NCBI GenBank assembly: GCA_019911985.1
Contig: JAIOJO010000404.1
Location: forward strand, 1 to 6,540
Length of the DNA: 6,540 bases
Direction: 5' to 3'
From: Sulfuricellaceae bacterium
GTDB lineage: Bacteria > Pseudomonadota > Gammaproteobacteria > Burkholderiales > UBA9220
In this document: one piece after another, positions 5,484-6,540 of the stretch
Position numbering within the stretch: position 1 is the first letter of the stretch
Layout: every line of letters starts with the position of its first letter
The notes under the pieces: model-generated
Database searches by the model: none
Told to the model about the DNA's origin: nothing
What the model saw: the letters and a program-made list of their open reading frames with translations, nothing else
Position numbers and translations under genes: made by a program

Positions 5484-6266
5484 ATGAGCGAATTACCGTT
5501 TTATCGCCCCCATGCCAACGAAACTGAGCTATTTGAGCACGCCTGGCGCAACCGCCTGCCGCTCTTGATCAAAGGGCCGACCGGCTGCGGCAAGACCCGC
5601 TTCGTCACGCATATGGCGCAGCGCTTGGGGCGTCCGCTCTATACCGTGGCCTGCCACGACGACCTGACGGCCGCCGACTTGGTCGGGCGGCACTTGATCG
5701 GCGACGGCGAAACCTACTGGAGCGACGGGCCGTTGACGCGGGCGGTGCGGGAAGGGGGCATCTGCTATTTGGACGAGGTGGTGGAAGCGCGCAAGGACAC
5801 CACGGTGGTGCTGCATCCCTTGTCCGATGACCGGCGTATCCTACCCATCGAGCGTACCGGCGAAACGCTGCAGGCACCGCCCGAGTTTATGCTGGTGGTG
5901 TCTTATAACCCCGGCTACCAGAATTTCCTCAAGGGTATGAAACCCAGTACGCGCCAGCGCTTCGTCAGTCTGCGTTTCGATTTTCCGGGTGCGGAGCGGG
6001 AGCAGGAGATAGTCATCGGCGAAACCGGTGCCGACCCGATGCTGGCTAAGCGCTTGGTTTCTTTGGCTCATGCATTTCGTGCGCTGAAGGAGCACGATCT
6101 GGAAGAGGCCGCCAGTACCCGCCTGCTGGTTTATGCCGCCACCTTGATCGGCAGCGGTTTCGATGCCGTGGACGCGTGCCGCGCCGCTTTGGTCGAGCCA
6201 TTGACGGACGATCCGGAAACGGCGGCCGCCTTGATGGAAGTCGTGCATGCCACGTTCGGACGATGA
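5484..6266 (+). CDS. norQ: NorQ, MoxR/CbbQ-type AAA+ ATPase for NOR maturation
   Basis: 260 residues, cytoplasmic. AAA+ motifs in order: Walker A G31-PTGCG-K37-T38; Walker B ICYLDEV (93-99, D97/E98); sensor 1 N142 in SYNPGYQ; arginine-finger candidates R157/R159 in KPSTRQRF; sensor 2 region STRLLVYAATLI (R213). Length and motif set fit NorQ/CbbQ. With the von Willebrand-type partner NorD it is needed to insert the non-haem iron FeB into NorB; norD is expected further right but not seen. The ATG has TAGGATAAGAG upstream (AGGA at 5472-5475, eight bases). The 54-base gap after norF, with a box at the norF end, suggests a separate or additional transcription start. Confidence 0.94.
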   Translation: MSELPFYRPHANETELFEHAWRNRLPLLIKGPTGCGKTRFVTHMAQRLGRPLYTVACHDDLTAADLVGRHLIGDGETYWSDGPLTRAVREGGICYLDEVVEARKDTTVVLHPLSDDRRILPIERTGETLQAPPEFMLVVSYNPGYQNFLKGMKPSTRQRFVSLRFDFPGAEREQEIVIGETGADPMLAKRLVSLAHAFRALKEHDLEEAASTRLLVYAATLIGSGFDAVDACRAALVEPLTDDPETAAALMEVVHATFGR

Positions 6267-6288
6267 ATCCGAGGAGGCGCCAGCCGGG

Positions 6289-6540
6289 ATGGCCTTGGCC
6301 GTAACCGCAGAGGCGCTTTATCTCGCCAATCTGCTGCTGTTGCCGGGCATCGCATTTCTGGCGCTGTTGGCGCTGTACTCGAAGAGCCACCGCTTGGATA
6401 CGCCGCCACTGGCGCAGTGCCATTTGCAGCAAACCTTGCGGGCTAGTCTGTGGGCGGGGTCGCTGCTGCTCTTGGCGGGCGTTTCGATGGCGATTTTTGG
6501 AAGGTTCGGCGCGGGCGCCGCCTGGGCCGTGCTTATTCTC
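6289..6540 (+). CDS. Small membrane protein downstream of norQ, unknown function (3' truncated by window edge)
   Basis: 84 codons are visible with no stop before the window end. Two hydrophobic segments (about 7-27 and 50-70) flank a polar stretch with SKSHRLDTPPLAQCHLQQTLRASLWAG. The pattern, a conserved-looking H-x-x-Q-T-L-x-x-S-L-W-A-G entering the second helix, resembles small DUF4870/Tic20-like membrane proteins, and I recall similar unnamed proteins beside norQ/norD in other proteobacteria; this is recollection, not a search. GGAGG at 6273-6277 favours ATG 6289 although the spacing of 11 is long; ATG 6247 in the same frame, preceded by GGAAG at six bases and overlapping the norQ end by 20 bases, is the alternative and would add MPRSDDESEEAPAG. 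Close linkage to norQ suggests one transcript and a role in NOR assembly, which is inference. Confidence 0.65.
   Translation, partial: MALAVTAEALYLANLLLLPGIAFLALLALYSKSHRLDTPPLAQCHLQQTLRASLWAGSLLLLAGVSMAIFGRFGAGAAWAVLIL

Noticed and set aside
6263..6304. ATG overlapping the norQ stop (ATGA) as start of the next gene
   Set aside because: This frame stops after 13 codons; the continuing frame uses ATG 6289 or 6247.

Overview
The window reads as chromosomal DNA of a proteobacterium, most likely a gammaproteobacterium. The metabolism and protein style would fit a methanotroph of the Methylococcales, but no methane-oxidation gene is visible, so that placement is a low-confidence inference. Its core is a nitric oxide reductase (NOR) locus: a small periplasmic cytochrome c-551, then norC, norB, norE, norF, norQ and the start of a small membrane protein that runs off the right edge. 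All catalytic ligands of a cytochrome-c-dependent NOR can be found in NorB and NorC, so the cluster looks functional.

Left part (1-1528): the C-terminal end of a CusA-type heavy-metal RND efflux pump on the plus strand converges, with an 8-base gap, on a minus-strand gene for an HD-GYP family protein. That protein has lost the HD pair and the following GK that define the catalytic site, yet keeps the HHE...GYP motif. Middle part (1529-2121): about 590 bases without a credible gene. It holds a perfect CRP-type site (TGTGA-N6-TCACA), an AT-rich stretch with a phased direct repeat, and an FNR/DNR-type box with a well-placed -10 in front of the cytochrome gene.

Right part (2122-6540): cytochrome c-551 ends in a strong intrinsic terminator and is its own transcription unit. 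norCB follow behind a second, nearly identical FNR/DNR box. A second terminator-like hairpin lies between norB and norE, so norEF may be expressed below norCB. A third box, a perfect TTGAT-N4-ATCAA, sits in the last codons of norF, 65 bases before norQ, and could give norQ and its followers their own promoter.

Working together: cytochrome c-551 probably carries electrons from the respiratory chain to the haem c of NorC, which passes them to the haem b / haem b3 / FeB centre of NorB, where two NO become N2O. NorQ (a MoxR-type AAA+ ATPase, normally acting with NorD, presumably beyond the window) is needed for assembly of the non-haem iron site. NorE and NorF are small accessory membrane proteins. 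The repeated box suggests that one FNR/DNR/NnrR-family regulator, not encoded here, switches on all three units under low oxygen or NO.
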